Part shown: positions 6,592 through 13,688 of the stretch, one piece after another | How the letters are laid out: each line of letters starts with the position of its first letter | Numbering within the stretch: the stretch's first letter is position 1 | Assembly (NCBI GenBank): GCA_964396055.1 | Contig: CAYNDV010000041.1 | Location: 1-31,375, forward strand | Reading direction: 5' to 3' | Length of the DNA: 31,375 nt | From: CAYJPV01 sp964396055 | Lineage (GTDB): Bacteria > Acidobacteriota > Vicinamibacteria > Vicinamibacterales > JAKQTR01 | Translations under genes and position numbers: made by a program | Notes under the pieces: generated by a model | Database searches by the model: none | Told to the model about the DNA's origin: nothing | The model's input: the letters and a program-made list of their open reading frames with translations, nothing else

Positions 6592-8451
6592 ATGGACCTG
6601 CGCGCCAGCTACCCCGACAAGTTCGAGTCCGAGGATCGGATCTTCTCCAACCTCCGGCGTGGCGACCGGATCTTCATCGGCACCGGCTGCGGCGAGCCCC
6701 AGCACCTGGTGCAGGCGCTCACCGACTACCTGCACTCCAACCCGAAGGCGCTGTTCGGCGCCGAGATCCTCCAGGTGTGGACGCTGGGCGTGGCGCCCTA
6801 TACCGACGAGCGCCTGCAGGCCAACGTCCGCCACAACTCGTTCTTCGTGGGGCACACCACGCGGGCGGCGGTGAACAAGGGCCTGGCGGACTACACGCCG
6901 ATCTTCCTGTCGCAGGTGCCCGACCTGTTCCACCGCCGCCTCATCGACATCGACGTGGCCCTGATCCAGACCTCGCTGCCCGACCGGCACGGCTTCCTCA
7001 GCCTGGGCGTCAGCGTGGACATCGTCAAGGCGGCCATCAAGGCGGCCTCGCTCGTGGTGGCCCAGATGAACCGCCACATGCCGCGGGTGCAGGGCGACGG
7101 GTTCCTGCACGTGAGCGACGTGGACTACCTCGTGCACCACGACGAGCCGCTGCTCGAATACCGGCCGAGCGTGCCCGATGAGATCGCCGCGCGCATCGGC
7201 CGCCACGTGGCGCGCATCGTCCAGGACGGCGACACCATCCAGGTGGGCTACGGCAGCGTGCCGAACGCGATCATGGCGGCGCTGGCCCGCAAGAAGCACC
7301 TGGGGGTCCACACCGAGCTGCTGACCGACGGGCTGGTGGATCTCATCCGCTCGGGCGCCATCGACAACAGCCGCAAGACCGTGAACCCGGGCAAGACCGT
7401 TGCGGCGTTCTGCATGGGCAGCGCGTCCACCTACGCGTTCATCGACGGCAATCCCACGATCGAGCTGCGGACGATCGACTACACCAACAGCCCGCTCGTC
7501 ATCGCGCAGCACGCGAACATGACGGCCATCAACTCGGCCCTCGAAATCGACCTCACGGGCCAGGCGACGGCCGAGTCGCTGGGCCACCAGTTCTACAGCG
7601 GCATCGGCGGGCAGGCCGACTTCATGCGCGGCGCGATCCTCGCCCCCGGCGGCAAGACGATCCTGGCGATGCCGTCGGTGTCGCACGACGGCCGCTCGTC
7701 GCGCATCGTGCCGTTCCTCCAGGAGGGCGCCGGCGCCACGCTGCTGCGCGGCGACGTGCACTACGTGGTGACGGAATACGGCATGGCCCAGGTGCACGGC
7801 AAGAGCATCCGCGAGCGGGCCATGGACCTCATCGCCATCGCCCACCCGTCGTTTCGACCCTGGCTCGTCGAGGAAGCCCGCCGGCACGCGCTCATCTACC
7901 GCGACCAGGGCTACCTGCCCGGCGAGCGCGGCGAGTACCCGGAACACCTGGAGATGCGCAAGACGACGCGCCGCGGCCAGCCGCTGTTCCTGCGGCCGGT
8001 GCGCATCAGCGACGAGCCGCTGCTGAAGGACTTCTTCTACTCGCTGTCGGACCGCAGCATGTACCGCCGCTTCCTCACGCCCACCTGGGAGATGTCCCAC
8101 GAGCGCCTGCAGGACTTCGTCGTCATCGACTACACGAAGGAGATGATCATCCTCGCCACGGCCGAGGAGGACGGCCGCGAACTGGTCGTGGGCCTCGGGG
8201 AGTACTACCTGGACGACGAGCGGCTGTGGGCGAACGTGGCGTTCGCGGTGCGCGACGCCTACCAGAACCGCGGCATCGGCACCGAACTGCTGGCGACGCT
8301 CATCCACGTCGCCAAGCGCCAGGGACTGCTCGGCCTCACCGCGGAGGTGCTGAAGGAGAACGAGCAGATGCTGCGGGTGTTCGAGAAGATGGGGGTGCCG
8401 CTGGAGCGCACCCCCGTCGACGAAAGCTGGGACCTCCGGCTGCGGTTCTGA
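6592..8451 (+). CDS. Acetyl-CoA hydrolase/CoA-transferase fused to a GNAT acetyltransferase domain
   Basis: A 619-residue two-part protein. Residues 1 to about 440 match the acetyl-CoA hydrolase/4-hydroxybutyrate CoA-transferase family: VGYGSVPNAIM (218-228), GVHTELLTDGLVDLI with Glu242 in the position of the catalytic glutamate, and GGQADFMRGA. Residues about 465-619 form a GNAT domain: LFLRPVRISDEPLLKDFF and the acetyl-CoA loop VRDAYQNRGIGTELL (553-567). The first part would move CoA between acyl-CoA and an acid or hydrolyse it; the second would acetylate an amine, perhaps a protein lysine, using acetyl-CoA. The start is the ATG at 6592 after GGAGAG; a longer open frame upstream is not family-like. 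It is divergent from the acylating aldehyde dehydrogenase. I believe this fusion is known in other bacteria; its substrate is not evident here. Confidence 0.9.
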   Translation: MDLRASYPDKFESEDRIFSNLRRGDRIFIGTGCGEPQHLVQALTDYLHSNPKALFGAEILQVWTLGVAPYTDERLQANVRHNSFFVGHTTRAAVNKGLADYTPIFLSQVPDLFHRRLIDIDVALIQTSLPDRHGFLSLGVSVDIVKAAIKAASLVVAQMNRHMPRVQGDGFLHVSDVDYLVHHDEPLLEYRPSVPDEIAARIGRHVARIVQDGDTIQVGYGSVPNAIMAALARKKHLGVHTELLTDGLVDLIRSGAIDNSRKTVNPGKTVAAFCMGSASTYAFIDGNPTIELRTIDYTNSPLVIAQHANMTAINSALEIDLTGQATAESLGHQFYSGIGGQADFMRGAILAPGGKTILAMPSVSHDGRSSRIVPFLQEGAGATLLRGDVHYVVTEYGMAQVHGKSIRERAMDLIAIAHPSFRPWLVEEARRHALIYRDQGYLPGERGEYPEHLEMRKTTRRGQPLFLRPVRISDEPLLKDFFYSLSDRSMYRRFLTPTWEMSHERLQDFVVIDYTKEMIILATAEEDGRELVVGLGEYYLDDERLWANVAFAVRDAYQNRGIGTELLATLIHVAKRQGLLGLTAEVLKENEQMLRVFEKMGVPLERTPVDESWDLRLRF

Positions 8452-8460
8452 GGCGGCCCG

Positions 8461-9441
8461 TTACCGCTCGACCACCACCGACACCGGCTGCAGCAGGCGC
8501 ACCGTGACGGCGGTCCCCGCGGACAGCACCGCCGGATTGCGCTTGCCGGCCATCACGGTGGCCGCGCCGGCGCCGGCGCCAATCGATCCCCCGATGGCCG
8601 CGCCCTTGCCGCCGCCGAAAATCGCGCCCAGGATGGCCCCGCCCGCGGCGGCGGCGCCGACCTTGCCCGCGGCTTCCTGGCCGGGTGAATCGCCTTCGCG
8701 GAACACCAGGTCGGTCTGAATCGGCGTGCGCGTGCCGTCGGCCAGGACCAGCGTGTGGAACCTGACGGCCAGGCGCGCCTTGTTCTTCATCTTGCCGCCC
8801 TTCTCGACCTGGGCCACCGAGCCGAGCACCCGCGTGCTGGTGGGCACCGCCACGCGCGAACCCACCCGGACCTCACGCGTCACGTGGGCTTCGACCGGGT
8901 CCTCCACGCGAGCCGTCTCGCTGTTCACCGTCGAATCGAGGCTGAGGCCCAGCACCGACTCTGCCGAGACGACCAGTTCGTCGAACGCCGGCTCGGGCGG
9001 CGGCGGTGGGGCCTGCGGTTGCGGCGCCGGGGCCTCCATCGCGGGCACCGTGCTCACCGGCGCTGTGGTCGGGTAGACCGGCGCGGACGGCCGCTCGGGC
9101 ATGGGGTACCCGGCATCCGGCGGCACTGCGGCCGGTGCCTGTGGCGCGGTGCGCGTTCCAGGCGATGACACCGGGGTGCCAGCGGATGAACCGGTCGGCG
9201 CCGGCATCGTGTAGCCGGGCGATGGCGGCGGCACGCCGGGCGAGACGGCCTGCGCGGGCGCCATCGGGCTCTGCGGCTGGGCCGGGTTCGCGTTGGCGGC
9301 AAGTGTTTCAGGCGCGATCGACACACCCGCTTCCGGGGCCGAAATCTGGACGGAGGCCTGCTGAGTCGCAATGTACGCGCCCACACCGGCCGCCACCAGG
9401 CAGAGGGCTGCGGCGAGACCGAGGATGGCGTTCTTCGACAT
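8461..9441 (-). CDS. Proline-rich glycine-zipper envelope protein
   Basis: A 326-residue protein with an N-terminal hydrophobic segment (ILGLAAALCLVAAGVGAYIA, 5-24) that could be a signal anchor. A long Pro/Ala-rich linker follows (about 45-175), then a beta-rich domain (about 180-270, with SVLGLSLDSTVNSE, VGSRVAVPTSTRVLGSV and RLAVRFHTLVLADG). A glycine zipper follows (about 275-305, GAAAAGGAILGAIFGGGKGAAIGG), and the tail is a final strand segment (VLSAGTAVTVRLLQPVSV). The beta domain resembles the VirB10/TrbI-like fold seen in many acidobacterial envelope proteins; glycine zippers often associate with membranes. No conjugation genes are nearby, so a transfer role is not supported. The start at 9441 is set by AAGGAG 6 nt upstream. 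The function is unknown; an envelope structural protein is the likely category. Its stop lies 9 bp from the convergent CoA-transferase gene. Confidence 0.75.
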   Translation of the reverse strand: MSKNAILGLAAALCLVAAGVGAYIATQQASVQISAPEAGVSIAPETLAANANPAQPQSPMAPAQAVSPGVPPPSPGYTMPAPTGSSAGTPVSSPGTRTAPQAPAAVPPDAGYPMPERPSAPVYPTTAPVSTVPAMEAPAPQPQAPPPPPEPAFDELVVSAESVLGLSLDSTVNSETARVEDPVEAHVTREVRVGSRVAVPTSTRVLGSVAQVEKGGKMKNKARLAVRFHTLVLADGTRTPIQTDLVFREGDSPGQEAAGKVGAAAAGGAILGAIFGGGKGAAIGGSIGAGAGAATVMAGKRNPAVLSAGTAVTVRLLQPVSVVVER

Positions 9442-9607
9442 GGTCAACTCCTTCACCGGTGAGGGGAGCAAGTCCCGTGCCGGTGCGCGGACCGGAGCCG
9501 CAATGGCCAAACGTCTGTCAGCGTGTAGTTTAGCAGATACACGTGCGGCCGGCGCCGGCAGCCGGGACACCGGAATGGGACGATTGGTCATCGGAGGGGG
9601 TCATTTC

Positions 9608-9635
9608 GGGGCGTGGGGCGTGGGGCGTGGGGCGT
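9608..9635. repeat. 7-bp tandem repeat (GGGGCGT)
   Basis: Four units of GGGGCGT with an exact period of 7 (the C falls at 9612, 9619, 9626 and 9633). It lies upstream of the GCCGAACG array. Confidence 0.8.
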
Positions 9636-9704
9636 GAGACATGGGGGGGAGTTGTTTCAAGTTCCAGGTTCAAGGCTCCAGGTTGGACGCGCAGGAACCA
9701 GCCA

Positions 9705-9868
9705 ACCAGCCGAACCGCCGAACGGCCGAACCGCCGAACAGCCTGCCTCCGCCCAACGGCCGAACGGCCGATAGCCCAACGGCCTGTCTCCGCCGAACGG
9801 CCGAACGGCCGATAGCCCAGCGGCCTGTCTCCGCCGAACGGCCGAACAGCCGATAGCCCAACGGCCTT
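9705..9868. repeat. GCCGAACG repeats with three 41-bp tandem copies, copy 2
   Basis: The left part is irregular 8-bp units (AACCGCCG, AACGGCCG). From 9753 the sequence becomes a 41-bp tandem repeat: 9753-9793, 9794-9834 and a partial copy from 9835 to about 9867. Each copy contains CGAACGGCCGAACGGCC, then GATAGCCCAACGGCC and CTGTCTCCGC. The copies differ by only a few substitutions, so the amplification looks recent. Confidence 0.85.
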
Positions 9869-9915
9869 CGATGTCCTAACCGCTTAAGGCCCTTGTACGT
9901 CACAATACCGTCACG

Positions 9916-10653
9916 ATGACGATTCTCGACCAGTTCGTGCGGGATGGCGACCGGCTGTTCCGGTGGCGCAGTTACTTCCCGCTCCTGCTGGTTCCGGCGC
10001 TCGTCGCGGGCATCCTCATCGACGGCAGCCCGTTCGCGGGTCCAGGATTCGAACGGCTCTGGGAAGCGGCCTCCGTCCTGGTCGCGTTATCCGGGCTGGC
10101 CGTGCGGGCGTGGGCTGTGGGCACGGCCCCGGCGGGCACATCCGAACGCAGCACCAGCAGCCCGCGCGCGGCCATGCTGCGCACGACCGGGCTCTATTCC
10201 ACCGTCCGCCATCCGCTCTATCTCGCCAATGGGCTCATGGCGCTCGGCATCGCGATGTTTCCCGGCCTGTGGTATTTGCCGGTCATCACGGTCCTGGCGA
10301 CAATCGTCTACTACGAGCGGATCGCCGCGCGCGAAGAGGCCTTCCTCGAGGGCCAGTTCGGCGGGACGTTCCGCGACTGGGCCGCTCGTGTGCCGGCCAT
10401 CGTGCCGCGCCTGTCGGGTTACGTGGCGTCCGCCACGCCGGTCTCGTGGCGGAAGATCCTGCGGGGGGAGTTTCACGGGCTACTGGTCATCGCGGCCAGT
10501 GTCGCCGTGCTCGACGCGTGCCAGGCCTGGCGCCGGGACGGCACGGCGTCGGTCGATCCGGTCTGGGCCTGGCTGGCCGTCGTGTCGGTGGCGCTGTTCG
10601 TCGTGAGCCAGGTGGTGAAGAAGAGCACGCGGTGGTTCGAGGATCGGAGGTAG
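9916..10653 (+). CDS. ICMT/phospholipid-methyltransferase-family membrane protein
   Basis: A 245-residue integral membrane protein. Hydrophobic segments lie near 20-37, 50-70, 105-130, 175-195 and 210-230. The signature is LRTTGLYSTVRHPLYLANG (RHPLY at 98-102), followed by YYERIAAREEAFLEGQFGGTFRDW (from about 132). This R-H-P-x-Y...E...FG pattern is shared by isoprenylcysteine carboxyl methyltransferases and bacterial phospholipid N-methyltransferases, which use S-adenosylmethionine at the membrane. Bacteria lack prenylated CaaX substrates, so a lipid or other small membrane substrate is more likely. The following CARDB gene begins 3 bp after the stop, so the two are probably co-transcribed. 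Family confidence is high; substrate is unknown. Confidence 0.8.
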   Translation: MTILDQFVRDGDRLFRWRSYFPLLLVPALVAGILIDGSPFAGPGFERLWEAASVLVALSGLAVRAWAVGTAPAGTSERSTSSPRAAMLRTTGLYSTVRHPLYLANGLMALGIAMFPGLWYLPVITVLATIVYYERIAAREEAFLEGQFGGTFRDWAARVPAIVPRLSGYVASATPVSWRKILRGEFHGLLVIAASVAVLDACQAWRRDGTASVDPVWAWLAVVSVALFVVSQVVKKSTRWFEDRR

Positions 10654-10656
10654 CGC

Positions 10657-11118
10657 ATGCGGGCGGCGGCACGAAAACTCGTGGCGGCCGGACTGGCTTT
10701 GGCGTGGTGCCAGGCCGGGTCCGTCGCGGCGCAGATCAGGAACAGCCCCGTGGACCTGGTCCAGGTGACGTTGTCGGTCCCGGGCAAGGTCAAGATCGGG
10801 AAGAAGTTCCAGGTGATGGACGAGGTCGAGAGCGTCGGCGACGCCGTGGCCACGCAATCGGTGACCTACTTCTACCTGTCGAAGGACGACAAGGTGGACG
10901 AAAGCGACCTGGTGGTGGCGGGGCGCCGCGTCAACCCGGTGGCGCCCGGGCAGAAGAACGGCGATTACACGTCGATCACCCTGAAGGCGGATGTCGAGCC
11001 AGGTGACTACTACCTCATCGCACGGGCGAACGCGACGGGCACCGTGGACGAACGGTACGTCGACAACAACGCCAAGGCGACGAAGTTCAAGGTCCAGCCG
11101 GCCGACCAGAAGAAGTAA
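10657..11118 (+). CDS. Secreted CARDB-domain protein
   Basis: A 153-residue protein with a clear signal peptide (about 1-25, cut after SVAAQ). The rest is a single Ig-like CARDB domain: DLVQVTLSVPGKVKIGKKFQVMDEVESVGDAVA, FYLSKDDKVDESDLVVAGRRVNPV, then DYYLIARANATGTVDERYVDNNAK. The closing DxxxxVxExxxxNN pattern is characteristic of CARDB (cell-adhesion-related) domains, which usually occur as repeats in large surface proteins; a single-domain exported form is small. It probably acts in the periplasm or at the surface as a binding module. It lies 3 bp after the methyltransferase gene, suggesting an operon. No enzymatic motif is seen. Confidence 0.8.
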   Translation: MRAAARKLVAAGLALAWCQAGSVAAQIRNSPVDLVQVTLSVPGKVKIGKKFQVMDEVESVGDAVATQSVTYFYLSKDDKVDESDLVVAGRRVNPVAPGQKNGDYTSITLKADVEPGDYYLIARANATGTVDERYVDNNAKATKFKVQPADQKK

Positions 11119-11154
11119 GGGCGCCCGGGGGGCGATTGGCGGGAGTGCGCTAGA

Positions 11155-11445
11155 ATGCCGCAACTGTCGCGTGAGCGGATCGACGCGGAACTGGCGGGCC
11201 TGCCTGGCTGGTCGTTCGACGGCCACGCCCTGGTGAAGACGTTCCGGTTCCCGGGATTCGTCGAAGCCGTCGCCTTCGTGAGCCGGCTGGTGCCGGGCGC
11301 CGAGGCGGCCGACCACCATCCCGACCTGTCGATCAGCTACCGCACCGTGATCGTGTCGTGGACCACGCACAGCGAGGCCGGGGTCACCGACCAGGACCTG
11401 GCGGGCGTCCGGATGACGGAGGCGTGCCACGACAGCGGGACCTAG
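11155..11445 (+). CDS. phhB: 4a-hydroxytetrahydrobiopterin dehydratase (pterin carbinolamine dehydratase)
   Basis: A 96-residue protein of the standard PCD length. The family signature is complete: AADHHPDLSISY (His54, His55, Pro56), then VSWTTHSEAGVTDQD with His72. The N-terminal LSRERIDAELAGLPGWSF is the usual helix leading into the first strand. The enzyme removes water from 4a-hydroxytetrahydropterin, regenerating the cofactor of aromatic amino-acid hydroxylases; in bacteria it may also serve folate or molybdopterin-related roles. No hydroxylase gene is in the window. GGGAG lies about 9 nt before the ATG. The MerR-like gene follows 49 bp downstream. Confidence 0.9.
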   Translation: MPQLSRERIDAELAGLPGWSFDGHALVKTFRFPGFVEAVAFVSRLVPGAEAADHHPDLSISYRTVIVSWTTHSEAGVTDQDLAGVRMTEACHDSGT

Positions 11446-11494
11446 CCCCGGGAGGCGGCCGGCGGCGCAGCGCCTGGCGCCCGGGGCGCACGAG

Positions 11495-11986
11495 ATGCGC
11501 CTGAAGAAGTACTACAGCTCGCGCGAGGTGACGGCAGTCACCGGTCTCTCGGCCGACCAGTTGCGGTGGTGGGAGCGGCAGAAGCTCGTGTTCCCGGCGG
11601 TGGCGTCGCACCGGACGGCGGCCGGCGGTTTCACGGAGCGCCGCTATACGCCCGTCGATCTGCTCGAACTCCTCGTGCTCGCCGACATGCGGCGGCGCGG
11701 GTTCACCATCCTGGAACTGCGCGATCTCATCGCGACGCTGCGCGAGTACTTCGGTGTGCGGCTCTACGAGGCGGCGGGTGACGGCGGGCCCGTCACGCTG
11801 CTGACCGACGGGCGCGAAGTGTACGCCCGCATGCACGACGGCCGCTTCTTCAACATCCTCAAGGACCCCACGCAGCCGCTGCTCGTGATCGGCGGCGAAC
11901 AGCGCTTCAAGGTGCTCGCGTCGCGGGCGCGGCCCCGCAAGGCGAAGAAGAAGTCCGCCCCGGCGCCCATCGACGACGAACACTGA
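11495..11986 (+). CDS. MerR-family transcriptional regulator
   Basis: A 163-residue protein whose N terminus is a winged helix of the MerR type: YYSSREVTAVTGLSADQLRWWERQKLV (6-32), then a wing containing GGFTERRYTPVDLLELLVLADMRRRGFTILELRDLI (44-79). The C-terminal part (about 85-140, with LLTDGREVYARMHDGRFFNIL) is a short sensor or dimerisation region with no cysteine cluster, so a metal-sensing role is not supported. The tail is basic (RARPRKAKKKS). The target is not evident; the nearest candidates are its own region or the carbinolamine dehydratase upstream. Confidence 0.8.
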   Translation: MRLKKYYSSREVTAVTGLSADQLRWWERQKLVFPAVASHRTAAGGFTERRYTPVDLLELLVLADMRRRGFTILELRDLIATLREYFGVRLYEAAGDGGPVTLLTDGREVYARMHDGRFFNILKDPTQPLLVIGGEQRFKVLASRARPRKAKKKSAPAPIDDEH

Positions 11987-11987
11987 G

Positions 11988-12035
11988 CAGGCCCTTCGGC
12001 TCGCCCGACGGGCTCGCTCAGGACAGGCCCTTCGG
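11988..12035. repeat. CAGGCCCTTCGG direct repeats around a CTCGCTCAGGAC core
   Basis: CAGGCCCTTCGG occurs at 11988-11999 and 12024-12035, 36 bp apart, between the MerR gene stop and the convergent regulator stop. The intervening sequence ends in CTCGCTCAGGACAGG. A related CGACGTCGCTCGGGACAAG lies near 4893-4911. It looks like a dispersed intergenic repeat family. Confidence 0.5.
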
Positions 12036-12052
12036 CCCCCTGGCCGTGACCG

Positions 12053-13390
12053 CTACCGCGCAGGCACCGCGAGAGTCTGCCAGCCGGCCGCGCCCTCGAA
12101 GCGGCGAACCTCGACCTCGCGCCGCCTCGGGCACACATCCCAGGTATGCGTCACACGTCCCGCTCTCTCGAGTTCGAGATGGGCCTTGCTGGCGCTGTCG
12201 GACACGCTGGTGTCCACGACGGTGAGGGATCGCGGATCGAGCCTGTAGAAGGCCAGGATGTTCCAGTGCTCAGACTCGACCGTCTGAATGCGGATGAGCC
12301 CCTCGTCCTCGAGCATGTCGTGGACGAAGTTGTAGGGCAGCATCCCGGGGTCGCCCGACGTGTATTCAGACGGCGGCAGCAGGACGTAGGGCGACGCACC
12401 GTCGCCCTGGCAGTCTTCACAGATGAACGCGCGATCGGTCGTGGGCGGCGACGTGACAGGCGGCGCGTCCCGGGTCAACGCCGTGGCCATGGCCGACCGA
12501 TACGCGTTGTTGACGCCCGCGGCCAGCACGTCGCCGGCCGCGCCATCGGGCAGGGCCGAGAGCGCGTAGATGCTGCCGCTGTTCACCAGCGCCACGCCGG
12601 GTCGTCCCGCAGGATCCAGGCGCACGACGAGTGACGGCCACATCACGGCATGAATGAGGGCCACCCAGATCGTCCGCTGCCCGGGCGGGCCGGTCACGAC
12701 GACATCGGAGAACAGCCACGGCGGGCCATAGGTCGTCTTGTCGAAGCGGCGCGTATCGTCCGGCCTGTACCGCCAGCGCACCTGGCCGTCGCTCGACAGG
12801 CAAACCAGTTCCTGCGACGGGATCGGGAGGCCCTCCGATTCTCTGCCAATAACCGCAAGCACCTCGGCTCGGCCGTCGCCATCAAGGTCGGCCACGACGG
12901 CGCGGGCGGCTGCTCGTGTGGCCCGCGGAAGGCGTGTCGACGAGTAACGGGCGATCCGGTGGCCGGCCGGCCAGGACCACAGGGTGTTCCCGTCGGCGTC
13001 GTTGGCGACGATGGCGTGATCGGTCAGCACGGCCTCTACCGGCGCCGCCGGCGGGCGCAGGAGGAACCAGGCGCTCACGGCGAGTGTGAGGACGACGGCG
13101 CCGGCGCCGAGGCCCATCGCGACGGTGCGCGGGGGCCGGTTCCAACGAGACGGTACGGGCGATGGTTCTGTGGCCGCCGCCGGCGTCTGCGCCTGCGTCA
13201 GCCAGGCATCCAGTTCGTGCGCATAGGCGAACACGCCGCCGGCCTTGCCGCCCGGGACCCGGTGAACGGGCATTCCCCGCTCGGTGTGCCATCGCTGGGC
13301 GACACGTTCGCTGCGGCCCAGGTACGCGGCAATCGACTTCCAACCATCGAGACGGTGTGGCGGGGGGGCGGTCTGGGCATCCTGGGACAT
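12053..13390 (-). CDS. Membrane-tethered DNA-binding regulator with FG-GAP-like periplasmic domain
   Basis: A 445-residue protein in three parts. Residues 13-65 form an excisionase/MerR-like winged helix (RLDGWKSIAAYLGRSERVAQRWHTERGMP, then HELDAWL). Residues 89-112 are a single membrane helix (VAMGLGAGAVVLTLAVSAWFLL). Residues about 115-445 form an exported domain containing a calcium-loop-like FG-GAP/VCBS motif, AVVADLDGDGRAEVLAV (Asp168, Asp170, Asp172), and further beta repeats. The arrangement is that of CadC/ToxR-type one-component systems: a cytoplasmic DNA-binding head and an extracytoplasmic sensor. I chose the ATG at 13390 because the head begins right after it; the upstream open frame is unrelated. 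It is divergent from the M14 peptidase gene, an obvious candidate target. The ligand is unknown. Confidence 0.75.
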   Translation of the reverse strand: MSQDAQTAPPPHRLDGWKSIAAYLGRSERVAQRWHTERGMPVHRVPGGKAGGVFAYAHELDAWLTQAQTPAAATEPSPVPSRWNRPPRTVAMGLGAGAVVLTLAVSAWFLLRPPAAPVEAVLTDHAIVANDADGNTLWSWPAGHRIARYSSTRLPRATRAAARAVVADLDGDGRAEVLAVIGRESEGLPIPSQELVCLSSDGQVRWRYRPDDTRRFDKTTYGPPWLFSDVVVTGPPGQRTIWVALIHAVMWPSLVVRLDPAGRPGVALVNSGSIYALSALPDGAAGDVLAAGVNNAYRSAMATALTRDAPPVTSPPTTDRAFICEDCQGDGASPYVLLPPSEYTSGDPGMLPYNFVHDMLEDEGLIRIQTVESEHWNILAFYRLDPRSLTVVDTSVSDSASKAHLELERAGRVTHTWDVCPRRREVEVRRFEGAAGWQTLAVPAR

Positions 13391-13601
13391 CGCGGCTGAC
13401 GAGTCTACCAGCGGTCTGCGGACTGCCAAACGGCTCCGGCGCCGATAGTGGCGAAACTGATACACGTGGTCCGGTGACGCCAGTTCTGACGCGTCGACTG
13501 TCGCCGTCGTTCGCGCGTCGCGTTTCGTCGTCATTTGTCGTGCGCACCGCCCCGTCAGCGCTGGCATCATCGGTGGCACGATGTGAGGCCGACCGTCCCT
13601 G

Positions 13602-13610
13602 TGCTATAAC
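13602..13610 (+). promoter_or_regulatory. Extended -10 promoter element before the M14 peptidase
   Basis: TGCTATAAC matches the extended -10 consensus TGNTATAAT at 8 of 9 positions, about 79 nt before the ATG at 13689 in the divergent gap. No good -35 is visible, which is usual for extended -10 promoters. Confidence 0.45.
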
Positions 13611-13688
13611 CCTCCGGTCCGGACCCGGGCGGCCGCCGGTGTGCGACGGCCGTCCGGTCTGCTCCACCAGTCACCGGAGGATCCACCC

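Larger units (their letters stand above)
9442..9915. other. Repeat-filled divergent intergenic region
   Basis: About 470 bp lie between the glycine-zipper gene and the methyltransferase gene. It holds a 12-bp palindrome GCCGGCGCCGGC at 9548-9559, a 7-bp array at 9608-9635, short AGGTTCAAGG-like repeats near 9655-9685, and the GCCGAACG and 41-bp repeats up to 9868. Upstream of the methyltransferase only about 47 bp are free of repeats. No protein-coding gene is supported. Confidence 0.6.

Noticed and set aside
8461..9441. Conjugation protein TrbI/VirB10
   Set aside because: Only a loose beta-domain resemblance; no other type IV secretion gene is nearby, so I kept a general envelope-protein label.
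9520..9545. Minus-strand promoter with TAAACT upstream of the glycine-zipper gene
   Set aside because: A possible -10 exists but no -35 and the spacing cannot be supported.
11151..11156. TAGAAT as -10 for the carbinolamine dehydratase
   Set aside because: It overlaps the start codon, so a transcript from it would begin inside the gene, and the family N terminus supports the ATG at 11155.
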